The notes beneath the pieces are model-generated. The model was not told the origin of the DNA. It ran no database searches and saw nothing but the letters and a program-made list of their open reading frames with translations. A DNA stretch of 64,000 bases, taken from the NCBI GenBank assembly GCA_036924085.1, contig JAVGWX010000007.1:104725428-104789427 (forward strand), given 5' to 3'. Shown piece by piece: positions 24,201-38,100 of the stretch (positions within the stretch are counted from its first letter, which is position 1; each line of letters begins with the position of its first letter). Position numbers and translations under genes: made by a program. The stretch is from Ariolimax columbianus (Eukaryota > Mollusca > Gastropoda > Stylommatophora > Arionidae).

Positions 24201-27200
24201 TAGGCTCTGGGATCTTGGAGCAGTCCTCTTTTGTGTAGACTGTGCCAAAGTACTGATTGAGCAGATTAGCTGCCTCCCTATTCTCACTTATTATTTTCCC
24301 TGTACTGTCTATGGAGGGCCTACTTTGTCTTTCGTTCTTTGTTTATTTCTAACATAAGAGAAGAAGCTTTTACTGTCAGTCTTGATCCTCTGAGCAAGTT
24401 TTTTTTTCGAAGTCTATTTTTTGCTGTTTTATTCGCTTTCTGAAATATGTTCTGCTTGTACAAATATTTTACATATGTTTCTTTTGATTTACCTGCTTTG
24501 ATTTTTCCTATTGACTACACGACTATCTTTTTCCTTGTGACTACACAACTACATTTTTCCTAGTGACAACACAACTTACCTTTTTCCCATTTACTAACTG
24601 CTAAATTGAGATTGAAGCCTTACGTGTAATTACACTGTTGATTGACTTGAACTTTGGTTAACCCAAGGCTCTGTCCTTAGTCGGACATTGTTGCTCACCT
24701 AACTGGTTTATTCTAAAACAGCTTTTCTTTTTTATATAGCCGCAAGACGCTTGAGAGTTCTTAACTTTTGTGATGATTTCTACTGTCTATAGGTTGACTC
24801 TTTTCCTCTCGCTGAATGATCAAAGAATGCTGATGGAAGCGTTTTCTGATCATGATGATGGGGTGTGAAGAGGAAGAATTCTATTGAAGGAGATCTCTGT
24901 TAATACTCTCTCATACTACTTTATACTAGGGTCTAACTTCTTCAAGCTAATGAATTTCCAATATAGTAGACTTCGATGAATGGTGACCAACATGGCAAAG
25001 ATACTTCTGGTTGCCGATCTGGTTTACAAATTACTTCTGATGAAGGTCTGCCTGCTGAATGTCACTGATCACTTCTATCATATGATGAAGGTCTGCCTGC
25101 TGAATGTCACTGATCACTTCTATCATATGTGCTATTTATCTGACTTACTTTGACCGGTGTGGATTGCCGGTTCAATGCCTGGAAACTGGCCGTCAAACGT
25201 CTTGTTGAGTCGGTCTGTGCCTCGAACCCTGGCTTCTTACTCTGCTTCAATACTAAGTGACCAAACTATCTGTGCCTCGCTGCTTATATCCCCTGATCAT
25301 TACCTGCCCTGGGAAAATCACGTGTGGCGAGGATGGGGGAAGAGTCAGAGTCTGTGCGTCTCATTTGTCAGAATTTTGTGCGAGTTTAGATGGCAATTAT
25401 TTACTAGTCTGGAAATATTCTGTGGGAACTGGCTCAAACTGCCTGTCCACGCACGTGTTTGCGTAGGTCTAATTAAATATTCCCCTGTTCACAGCGGCAA
25501 CCTTTTATTGTCTTTTTCAAGTTGCGAGAACAAGTAAAAGTCACACGAGCAAGATCGGGTGAGTATGGAGGTTGTGAAAGCAGTGGAATGTTGTGTTTTG
25601 TCAAAATATTTTTGTGTATGTAGTTACAGACCTATGTGCAGGGGCATAACCATAATGCAAAATCCAATTGTATGTGTGCCACTTAGCAGGGCGATGTCTG
25701 CATACAGCGTCCTGGAGGCATTGCAGAACTATTTTGTCCCACAATCAGTTTGCCAATAGACCACATTCAACTTGTCAGAAGACCACAATCAACTTGTCAG
25801 AAGACTACAATCAACTTGTCAGAAGACCACAATCAACTTGTCAGAAGACCACAATTAACTTGTCAAACAATCACAATCAACTTGTCAAATAATCACAATT
25901 AACGTGTCAAACAATCACAATCAACTTGTCAGAAGACCACAATCAACTTGTCAGTTGGAGGACCACAATGACAAAATGTTGAAATAAACCATGAATGTAC
26001 ATTGACCAAATTGTTTACCTTTCTGCCAATAAAATTGAGATGGCACACAACACATGCAATGTGTACAGTTTGTAGCATGTTTGAAACTTACCATGGCTGC
26101 CTCATCCTCCTCAACATCCCCACTCTGGTGTATTCTATCAGCTAAATTTTTATCAAATGCTTCAAATTTTGAATCCTGAATGTTTTTATTGCCTTCATCA
26201 TCATCTTCTTCATCATCATCATCTTCATCTTCCATACTGTTCTGTAAAACAAAAGGAAATTAATAGTGAAATGGTATGGTCATGTATATATCACTAGGTC
26301 TGGTCATGTATATATCACTAGGTCTGGTCATGTATATATCACTAGGTCTGGTCATGTACATATCACTAGGTCTGATCATGTATTTGTCACTAGGTCTGGT
26401 CATGTATATATCACTAGGTCTGGTCATGTATATCACTAGGTCTGGTCATGTATATATATCACTAGGTCTGGTCATGTATATATCACTAGGTGTGGTCATG
26501 TATATATCACTAGGTCTGGTCATATATATATATCACTAGGTCTGGTCATGTATATATCGCTAGGTCTGATCATGTATATATCACTAGGTTTGATCATGTA
26601 CATATCACTAGGTCTGGTCATGTATATATCACTATTTGATCTCAGTTCAGTTCATCCTGTGACCTCTTGAGATCGTTGGGGCACCCCTGCTGACACCACC
26701 ACAATCCTGTGCAATCCCTCTCTGTCTGTGATTGCTTGTTGTGCCTCTTCGGGTCGTAGGTTAGTTCATTCATGGATGTTGTCTTCCCATCGATTTCTCG
26801 GACTTCCTCGCCTTCGCTTGCCCTGTACTGTGCCCTGTAGTATGGTATTTGCAATTCCATTGGACCTTGAGACGTGGCCATACCAAGTCAGCTTTCGCCT
26901 TTTGATCGTTGTGAGGTCGTCATACAGACCATTTGCATTCTCGATTCTACGTCATACTTCATCATTTGTGATATGGTCTTTGTTGGTGATATTTAGGAGT
27001 CCTCTAAAACATATCTCCATGGCCTGGATTTTTCTCTGGAAGTCTGCAGTAATAGGCCATGTTTCGCAGTCGTAGAAGAATATCAAAAGAACCAGTGAGC
27101 GCATTAGTCTGACCTTTATGGCGAGGGAGAGTCATTTATCTTTCCATAAATGGTGCAAGTCCAAGTGCTGCTGTTGTTTGTGCTATTCTGGCCAGGACCT

Positions 27201-29053
27201 CTGGTTTTGATCCTTCACCACTGATGCCATATTCCCTCAAACAGTCCATCAATGTCCCACAGTCCAGCCATGAATTGATGCCACATTCCCTCAAACAGTT
27301 CATCAATGTCCCACAGTCCAGCCATTTATTGATGCCATATTCCCTCAAACAGTCCATCAATGTCCCACAATCCAGCCATGGATTGATACCACATTCCCTC
27401 AAACAGTCCATCAATGTCCCACAATCCAGCCATGGATTGATACCACATTTCCTCAAACAGTTCATCAATGTCCCAGTCAACACGGTTGTAAGCATCCTGC
27501 AGGTCAAGGCCACATTGACTGTTCCTTAATAATAATAATAATGTTCGCTTAGGCGTCTGAAGCCCGTTATATCGGATGAAAACTACTATGTCCAGTTGTA
27601 ACTGCGTGCTACCAGGCCTAAGGCAGATGGAGAGGCTGCTACCTGTTGGAGCCACTTGTTTCGAGGACGACCTCTCCGGCGCTTCCAGCCAGCAGGGTGG
27701 AACTGAAAGCCTTCATGCATGTCGTAAGTAAATGTCCCAGCATGCCTCCTTTTATTCTGTAGCTGCTCAGATGGTCACGCAGGATGTGCTCCTTCTCTAG
27801 ATGGGACTTTTCTGGTCCCTATTGTCTCCAGTCATTTGCCATAGACATTTTGCAAGGTGATGACTCTACTTCTTGAGGATCCATGCCAGATTTAAAAAGT
27901 GGACATGTTCCACTTGGACCCCAGTTATGGGTCTCATCCCTGATGGCTCTTGCTAAGAGCATGTTCCACTTGGACCCCAGTTATAGGTCTCATCCCTAAT
28001 GGCTCCTGCTCTTAGCATGTTCCACTTGGACCCCAGTTATGGGTCTCGTCCCTGATGGCCATGCCAAGAATGACCTCCAAAATATCATGTCAGGCACTTC
28101 TATCTGCCTGAGCAATGTATCGCTTAAGTCTGTCTTTCTTCTCGTCACCAGTTTCTAGGACTGTCCCTGTTGGGTCTAGTAAATTGGAGACCAGCTGCTT
28201 TATTATTGATGCCTTCATCTATTGAAGCAAGAGCTAGAACGTTTTATAATTACTGACACCAGTTATGAACTCCTCTCACTTTTTGTTCTTTCATTCCCTG
28301 TGTAAGATGTCAGTGTCCCCAGGTCATGATGTCAATCTCATAGGTTGGCCGTCAATCAAGATGAAAAGGTATGTGATGATTAGTGCATCGCTTTAAGCCA
28401 TCCATTGCCTGTTTTCAATTGAGTTTCCCCAATCTTTGGACCTAGCAATGTAGTCACAAGAGAAAAGGCACTTCTTGCCAGGCATATCCTGACAGCTCCG
28501 TTAGAAAGAACTGCCATGTCTCATCAGGAAGGATCCACATGAGTGTACAAGTTATATATTATGGATTATTTATCTGCACCTCAATATTCTGCAATATCCT
28601 ACATCCTCAGTACCAGATTTCTATGACCTAACATAACTCATATTTCTATGACCTAACATAACTCATATTTCTATGACCTAGCAAGACGAGAATTGAACAA
28701 ACTAATGGAGTACTAACATCTGCAGCCTCGTTCATGTCCAAGATCCACTGCCCTTGGTAATCAGACACTCCTTTGAGCTTCTTGACTTTAGTAGCTGGGG
28801 ATAGAATACACAATGTGTCAACCATTTTCAATGCATGGAGTGACACAAAGTCTGGATCGAGGAGTGACAAAAGTCTGGAGAGAGAAGTGACAAAAGTCTG
28901 GAGCGAGAGAGAGGTGACAGAAGTCTGGAGAGAGAGAAAGAGAGAGGTGACAAAAGTCTTGAGAGAGAGGTGACAGAAGTCTGGAGAGAGAGAGAGAGAG
29001 CGAGAGAGGTGACAAAAGTCTGGAGCGAGAGAGAGAGAGGTGACAGAAGTCTG

Positions 29054-29114
<61 letters not shown>

Positions 29115-32100
29115 GACAGAAGTCTGGAGAGAGATGGTCAGACACCAGACAGTCCAATGGTCAGACACCAGACAGTCCAATGGTCAGAGACACCAGACAG
29201 TCCAATGGTCAGAGACACCAGACAGTCCAATGGTCAGACACCAGACAGTCCAATGGTCAGACACCAGGCAAGATTGCAGGCTGGCATAGGGTGAGCAAAG
29301 CATCTGTACCAACACAAGAACATGACCTACTTTGCTTCTCCCCTAGTTCTTCAGCTGTTGGCCAAGTTTGCTCCTCCTCCATGGAATTGAGAATAACCTC
29401 CGACTGCAAGGATTCTGATTTGGTAGCAATTGCAAGAATGTGTGTGGCCAGTGTGGTCTGGAGATATGAAAACATTGACAATTATCTTATATTGGGCTAA
29501 AGTTTGGCCAATGTTACCACATGATGTAGCTAAAGTTTGGCCAATGTTACCACATGATGTAGCTAAAGTTTGGCCAATGTTACCACATGGTGCAGCTAAA
29601 GTTTGGTGAATGTTAGTCTGACCACATGGTGCAGCTAAAGTTTGGTGAATGTTAGTCTGACCACATGGTGTAGCTAAAGTTTGGTGAATGTTAGTCTAAT
29701 CACATGGTGTAGCTAAAGTTTGGTGAATGTTAGTCTGGTCACATGATGTAGCTAAAGTTTGGTCAATGTTAGTCTGACCACATGGTGTGGCTAAAGTTTG
29801 GTCAATGTTACCACATGGTGGTGTAGCTAACATTTGGCCAATGTTACAACATGGTGTGGCTAAAGTTTGGTCAATGTTACCATATGGTGTAGCTAAAGTT
29901 TGGTGAATGTTACCACATGGTGTAGCTAAAGTTTAGCGAATGTTTTACCACATGGTGTAGCTAAAGTTTAGCTAATGTTACCACATGGTGTAGCTAAACT
30001 TTGGTGAATGTTAGTCTGATCACATGGTGTAGCTAAAGTTTGGTGAATGTTAGTCTGACCACATGGTGTGGATAAAGTTTGGCAATGTTACCACATGATG
30101 TAGCTAAAGTTTGGTCAATGTTACCACATGGTGCAGCTAAAGTTTGGCGAATGTTACCACATGATGTAGCTAAAGTTTGGTCAATGTTACCACATGGTGT
30201 AGCTAAAGTTTGGTCAATGTTACCACATGGTATAGCTAAAGTTTGGTGAATGTTAGCCTGACCACATGGTGTAGCTAAAGTTTGGTGAATGTTACCACAT
30301 TATGTAGCTAAAGTTTGGTGAATGTTAGTCTGACCCCATGGTGAAGCTAAAGTTTGGTGAATGTTAGTCTGACCCCATGGTTTTAGCTAAAGTTTGGTGA
30401 ATGTTAGTCTGACCACATGGTGTAGCTAAAGTTTGGTCAATGTTACCACATGGTATAGCTAAAGTTTGGTGAATGTTAGCCTGACCACATGGTGTAGCTA
30501 AAGTTTGGTGAATGTTACCACATTATGTAGCTAAAGTTTGGTGAATGTTAGTCTGACCCCATGGTGAAGCTAAAGTTTGGTGAATGTTAGTCTGACCCCA
30601 TGGTTTTAGCTAAAGTTTGGTGAATGTTAGTCTGACCACATGGTGTAGCTAAAGTTTAGTGAATGTTAGTCTGACCACATGATGTAGCTAAAGTTTCGCC
30701 AATGTTACCACATGGTGCAGCTCAAGTTTCGCCAATGTTACCACGTGGTGTAGCTAAAGTTCGGTGAATGTTACCACATGGTGTAGCTAAAGTTTAGCGA
30801 ATGTTACCACATGGTGTAGCTAAAGTTTGGTGAATGTTAGTCTGACCACATGATGTAGCTAAAGTTTGGTCAATGTTACCACATGGTGTAGCTAAGGTTT
30901 GGTGAATGTTACCACATGGTGTAGCTAAAGTTTGGTCAATGTTACCACATGGTGTAGCTAAAGTTTAGCGAATGTTACCACATGGTGTAGCTAAAGTTTG
31001 GTGAATGTTAGTCTGACCACATGATGTAGCTAAAGTTTGGTCAATGTTACCACATGGTGTAGCTAAGGTTTGGTGAATGTTACCACATGGTGTAGCTAAA
31101 GTTTGGTCAATGTTACCACATGGTGTAGCTAAGGTTTGGTGAATGTTACCACATGGTGTAGCTAAAGTTTGGTCAATGTTACCACATGTGTGCTCTAGTA
31201 AACCCATGCTGACTATTTCTGATTAGATTAAACTTGTCTAAATGCATTACAATGTTTTCTTTGATTATTGACTCTAAAAATTTACAGACTATGCTCGTTA
31301 AACTCACTGGTCTATAATTTACTGGATCTGATTGTTTGCCCTTTTTGAATAAGGGGATAACTTCTGCATCTTTCCAACTCCCTGGAACAATCCCTTTTGC
31401 AAGTAATTGAGAACATAATATAGCCAATGGTCCTGCCCGAGTACACCCCTACTTCTGCCAGACGACTCAATGATGATGCTTGTCGCACCCCCTGGTCCCA
31501 TGGAGGAAATGTGTATGGACATGACATGATTTGCTACTGACCTCTTTCATCTCTTCATCCATTAACTGGCCCTTGTGATGTCGTCTGTCCTTGTTACCCT
31601 TGACAACCAGAGGGTAAGGGTCATCACTCTCACTTATTTGAGACATTTGGAAATCCCCCAATCCTGGTAAATGGACTAGCTGGTTGACATTTAAACTTTG
31701 ACCTCTCAGGTAACCACTGACTAGCAGAGTGCCACACTCTGTCTCCTAGAGAGGGAGAGATGTTAGATCATTACAGGGAGAGAGTGGGATATGTTAGATC
31801 ATTACAAAGAGGGAGAGAGGATGTTACATAGAATAATAGACGTGAGGACAGTCACATTATTTGGTCTCTGTCACTAAGATTCTCTGTAGGATGTAACACT
31901 GTCAGATAGAACCAAATTGCCTAGTAGACAATATTACATCTAGGAAACTAAAATACTTTGGCCACATCAAACGTCACAATAGGGGTTAGTGGTTAAGTGA
32001 CACAGCTCACAATCCGAAGGTGCTGGGTTCATTCCCCAATCACAGCACTATTCGTTACCCCAGGGAAAAAAACCGTTAGAAAATGCAGGAGGAAGCAGAC

Positions 32101-35100
32101 CCTTACATAAAATGTATGGCGAAGTGAGATGCACTGGGCCAACAGGCGCAAAATAAAAACACAGTGCAACGCACACCGCCTTGGGGAATAGAGAAATAAG
32201 GCGAACACAAAAACAACCCCAGAAAACAGTCAGATTTGTCTAGAAAACACACTGGTACCTGGCAGATCGAGGAGAAGATGGACACAGGACATTAAAGAGG
32301 TTCTGAGGATGACGGTCACAGAGGCGGGAGAGCTCGTCAAAGTCTTACAGATTAGTTCATAGAGGTGTATATATATATATATTAATATATATGTGAGGTT
32401 TGTGTGCAGTTGTGCTACCATTAACAACCTACAATCTCTCTTTCTCATGTCACATTCTGTGTGACGGAAATGGAACATGTGATCAGGACAATGATCATGA
32501 TATGCCAGATTGAGAGTTTGACTGGGACACATCATAAGGAAGGGAGGTGTAAGTGGGAAACAGCAGATGTGCCAGGCCAGCCTAAGCATGTGAATGTGGT
32601 CTGCTAAGCCAAACATCTGCGTTTAAGGTGTGCCACATAGTTCTATTGAATGGACTGAAAAGGTTTAACTGTGTAGATGGTAGACTATAGGCTGTGTAAC
32701 TTTACGTCTTTATACTGGTTTAGAAGACCCTGCAGAGTCTGTATACAACCAGTTACATTTACATCACCTTGCTCTACAAGCTATGCACATCCAATTTATT
32801 CTTAAATGCATTAACTGTCCCTGCCTCCACTACCTCCCGTGGCAAAGCATTCCAAGCAGACACCACTCTCTGACTATATATAGATGGTAGACTGTAGATT
32901 GTGTAGATGGTAGATTGTGTAGGTGGTAGACTGTGTAGATGGTTGACTGTAGATTGTAGACTGTGTAGATGGTAGACTGTAGGTTGTGTAGATGGTAGAC
33001 TGTACATTGTGTAGATGGTAGACTGTAGGTTGTGTAGATGGTAGACTGTGTAGATGGTAGACTGTAGATAGTGTAGATGGTAGACTATAGGCTGTGTAGA
33101 TGGTAGACTGTAGGTTGTGTAGATGGTAGACTGTTATCTGTGTAGATTAATCTACCTGATGAGTTTGCCAAGAGTGAATATAATTGTCAGGTCTCAGAAA
33201 ACACCAACATACAATGATTCCTACAGATCCACGTATCTAAGTGTGATCAATCAGTTTCTAGTATAATAATGAAATAATGATTGATTTGATGGGAGATAGT
33301 CTATACCCTAACAGTGGACAACACAATGTTTTGGCAATAGGGAATAGTTAGGTTGCTGACCGTCATGGGTCAGTCATACAGCATGTAGTCTACTGATACA
33401 CAGGACTGTTCTGTAACTGATACACAGGGCTGTTCTGTCATTGATACACAGGTCTGTTCTGTCATTGATACACAGGTCTGTTCTGTCATTTGATACACAT
33501 GTCTGTTCTGTAACTGATACACAAGTCTGTTCTGTAACTGATACACAGGTCTGTTCTGTCCTTTGATACACAGGGCTGTTCTGTCACCAACTACAGCTGG
33601 GCACTGACACACAGGAATGTTCTGTCACCTACTAAATTTGCTTTCTTTTTGTATGTGATTCTTCTTCTTCGTACGCAGTCAGACAGTAACCATTATTTTT
33701 TCGAAAAAAGCGGCGGTCATCCTGAGGCTGTCGACACTGCCATAGAGCTTGTCTTGCAGATCCACTGGTGATGGCCACATCTGCTCTCTCTGATCCTCGT
33801 ATGTCGGGCAGTTCTGCAGCAGATGTTCAGCGGTCATTTTACCGGTACCGCACGGGCATTCGTCGGTACCACCTATCTTTAGTTTGTTGAATAGGTGGTA
33901 CCTCAGTCTATTGTGGCCAGTGCGAAGTCTGAAGACAACGACCTGCTCTCTTCTGTTCAACTGGTAATAGGCATCGTTTTTGGTGTAACCAGTATGTTCG
34001 GTTTCCCATTTGGTCATGTATCTGGCTTTGATAAGCCGTTTTGACTCTTCGTACGTCATACTAGTATCTGTTTGTGGTAGTCTTGCACCTTCTTTTGCCA
34101 GTCTGTCTGCCTCCTCGTTGCCTTGGATGTTGCAGTGTGATGGGACCCACTGTACCACTACCCTTTTTGGTGCGGACTGCTGGCACAGTTGGCAGAGTGC
34201 TGCTCTTAAGTCATTAAGCTCAGTGTTTTTCTGGCTTTTTAGCGCTCTGACTACGGCGAGAGCATCTGTAAGCAGGACTATATGGCTTTCATTTTCTTTG
34301 CGTGTCACCATTTCTTCCACTGCCGCCCTCAGTGCCTCTGCCTCCGCTCTGAAATTGCTTGTGTACTTACCAGTAGCGAATGACAGTGTTATTTTTCTGC
34401 CATTTGGTAGGTTCAGGAATGCTCCTGCCCCTCCGTTCTGTGTAGTGTTTGTTACAGAACCGTCGGTGTATGCATGGGTCCAGTCCATGCTTGGGTAGCT
34501 TTTCGATATAAAGCTTAGGGTAGTATCTCTCCTTTCTTTTTCAGTCTGGCAGTTTTTGTTTCCAATACCTGGTATATTTTCTACCACCTCTGGAAATATA
34601 TCCTGCCTCCAGGTAGGTTTTCGTACAGTAGTGATGGGTTTTGGTGTTGTTAGTGCGTTTATGGGATCTTCGTGCATCTTTGCTTTGGCTATTTCTGCAA
34701 AGTTTCTCCGCTTTAGTTTCTCATTTCCGTATGTGATTGAATCATGGTCTTTCACAGAACCCCCTAAAGACCTTTAATAGAACGTCTAAAGTCATTTCAT
34801 AGAGCTCAAAGACGTTTCATAGAGCTCAAAGACCTTTCACAGAACTCTTAAAGACCTTTCACAGAACTCTTAAAGACCTTTCACAGAACCCCCTAAAGAC
34901 ATTTCATAGAAACCCCTAAAGACCTTTCATAGAATCCCCTAAAGACCTTTCATAGAACTCAAAGACCTTTCATAGAACTCAAAGACCTTTCATAGAACTC
35001 TTAAAGACCTTTCACAGAACTCATAAAGACCTTTCATAGAACCCCCTAAAGACCTTTCATAGAACCCCCTAAAGACCTTTCATAGAACTCAAAGACCTTT

Positions 35101-38100
35101 CATAAAACTCAGACCTTTCATAGAACCCCCTAAAGACCTTTCATAGCACTCCAAGACCTTTCACAGAACTAATAAAGGCCTTTCACAGAACTCATAAAGA
35201 CCTTTCACAGAACTCTTAAAGACCTTTCATAGAACCCCCTAAAGACCTTTCATAGAACTCAAAGAACTTTCATAGAATCCCTACACCTTTCACAGAACCC
35301 TAAGAGGCATTTGACTGTTTGAGAAACGCTGGCTGGTGTAGATGGTAGACAAATGGTTGCTATGATTATAAATGTTAACCTTACGCACTCCACATTATTT
35401 TTGAAAAATATTTGACCTAATTAATTTTCTTAATTAGTCGCTGTGGTAGTCGTCTTTCAAAATTTGTAACTTTTATGTTTGTTTGTCAATAAATATGATT
35501 TTCTGGTGTGTAGATACACAATAGCATAACGAACATGTGGGTGTTATTGTTTTTGTTGTATGTTTGTTAGTTTTTGAGATTTAAAAAGATGAAGTTGAAA
35601 ATTTATGAAAATCTCGGGAAAAATTTGGACTCGACCACTAGGCCTAGTCGCTTCGATAGAAAACCATGGAAACCACAACAACGTATCGATACTGTGTTTA
35701 CAATATCGCCACAACTGTTAGTTTCCAATTCAAACGTAGTTCTTTCATTTAAACAAACAAAATAAACAGATCTACGCGATAAAAATCTTTCTCAACAACC
35801 TACTTCCCCTTTCGCAAAAAGTCGGCTTGCTCAAAACGGCATATACAAAATTAAAACTGTTCAAAAGCCATTTGTAATCGAACACACGATACTTTAACCG
35901 GCAAAATATCGTGTATATATGGAGGGCGTAGTCAGCAGTAAAAAATGGCTGTCAGGAGTGACTCCGTTCAAAAAAAAAAAAAATTTTTCCGCACACCGTT
36001 TTTGTAGGCCTAGCTGGTTCAAAGAGAACGGACAAGGGCGTGCTACAGGTTAAGCCTGAAAGCTGGCATTGTTTGACAAAATTCAACGTAACAGTGAACA
36101 ATACAGCAGAAGGTAAAGCCAATCTAGATCATACCTGTTCATCTGTATTCACCTCAAACTCCAGCCTCTCCGCCAGTAGGTATGGTCGACTGTCACGAAA
36201 ATAAACTTTCTTTGTTGCCAAGTTAGCCACGTGCCTCCACAGTGCTTGACCATCTTGCCATGTGTCGATGCTACGAACTTTCTGTCCTGGAAACCTGTTC
36301 AAGTGTGCCACAAATATTTGTTATTTAATTCAGGGTGAACACAATAAAAACAATGAAACATCACATGATAAAACTCTAGTTAGTGTAAGACAAGGTCACC
36401 ACACACCAAACAGATAAAACTCTAGTTAGTGTAAGACAAGGTCACCACGCACCAAACAGATAAAACTCTAGTGAGTGTAAGACAAGGTCACCCCACACCA
36501 AACAGATAAAACTCTAGTTAGTGTAAGACAAGGTCACCACACACCAAACAGATAAAACTCTAGTTAGTGTAAGACAAGGTCACCACACACCAAACAGATA
36601 AAACTCTAGTTAGTGTAAGACAAGGTCACCACACACCAAAGACATAAAACTCTAGTTAGTGTAATACAATGATGCAAGTGTTTACATCTCAAGTCTTCAA
36701 TGCTTCCTACACAGATATAATACATACCTTTTCTCAATTTGCTTGTCAATTTTTTTTTTTGCATCCAACAAGTTTGTTTTGTTCAAATTTGACAAACCCT
36801 GGGAAATAAACAAACAAACAAAATGGGTAAGCAACTATTGGTTGGATAGAGAGTGGTGGAGGGGTAGTATACAACAGCAACTATTGGTTGGATAGAGAGT
36901 GGTGGAGGGGTAGTGTCTGAGACAACAGACACTGACAAGACTTACCTGGCAAGCAAAAACATGAGATGGAATCCCCTGACCAATGACACAGGTCAAACAA
37001 TGCTCCCCATATTTGTCTACCCCAGACTCGCCAATCAGGAAGATGACCACATCTGCTACCTTGGCAGCATCTAAGACTGACTGCAGGTCCCCAAGCTCTG
37101 GTACAAAAAAATCCATGCGCTTCCTCCACTGACATGCACTGAAAAATGGTGTGAAGAAATAAGAGAGAACATTCAATCCAGGAGAAATAAGGTGTTAGAC
37201 ATGGACTGGACAAGATACATAAGACAAGACACGGATTGCCTGAGTGAGACATCAAATCTCTTTCACATTCTATCATCCAGAAGTGTACAGACTATCAACC
37301 AACCCTCGCCAAGCAGCTCTGTCCTGTACAATCTTTTCCACCTACTTCCAACTTTTTCCTGTTTTCTTTACTTCCGCCTCCATGTATTCCTGGGTCTTCC
37401 TATGCCTCTCCTTCCCTCGGGTTTCCATGACAGGGATTGCCTGGTGATACTGGCCTGGGGCTTTCTTGTGCATGACCCATCCATCTCCACTTTCTTCCTA
37501 AGATTTCCTGTTCCAATTTGCCTTGTCCCGCTCTCTCTCCCAGTCTGTCGTTTGTAACTTTGTCAAACCATTGTATACCAAGAATCTCCATTCATCAAGA
37601 CTGGCTTCACATGTGAATTGAAAATCCTTATTTTTGTCTTCTTTCTTATTTCCTCGGAGTTCCATCTTGGTTTCAACATACTGAATGCAACTCTTGCTTT
37701 TTGTATCTTTCTTTTTATATCCTCGACTGTCCCTCATTCCTTGTTGATGATACCTTCCTAGGTATGTAAATACCTCTACCTCGTCCAGTGGCATTCCTCT
37801 CAGCCTGATTGGTTCTGTGTTTGCTGCAGTGACTCTAATTCTTTTCCTCATGGATCTTCAAACCAACTTGTTTAGAGGTATAATCCAGTCTATCCAGTTT
37901 CCTTTGCATTTGGCTGGAGGACAAAAAGGGCTATATCATCCGCAAAATCCAGGTCCTCCAGCTGTTTATTCAAGGTCCACTGGATTCAATTTCTCTCATT
38001 TCTTGTTACTTTCATAATCCAGTCTACTGCCAGGATGAACAAGAAAGGCGACAATAAGCAGCCCTGTCGTACCCCTGATTTAATTTTGAGCAGCTCTGTG

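Noticed and set aside
25157..25537. 126-codon plus-strand frame in an otherwise featureless stretch
   Set aside because: No recognisable motif, no splice or start context; likely random.
26728..27075. 115-codon plus-strand frame
   Set aside because: It is the complement of the minus-strand LINE C-terminal region.
34010..34498. 162-codon plus-strand frame
   Set aside because: Shadow of the intact RNase H LINE frame on the minus strand.
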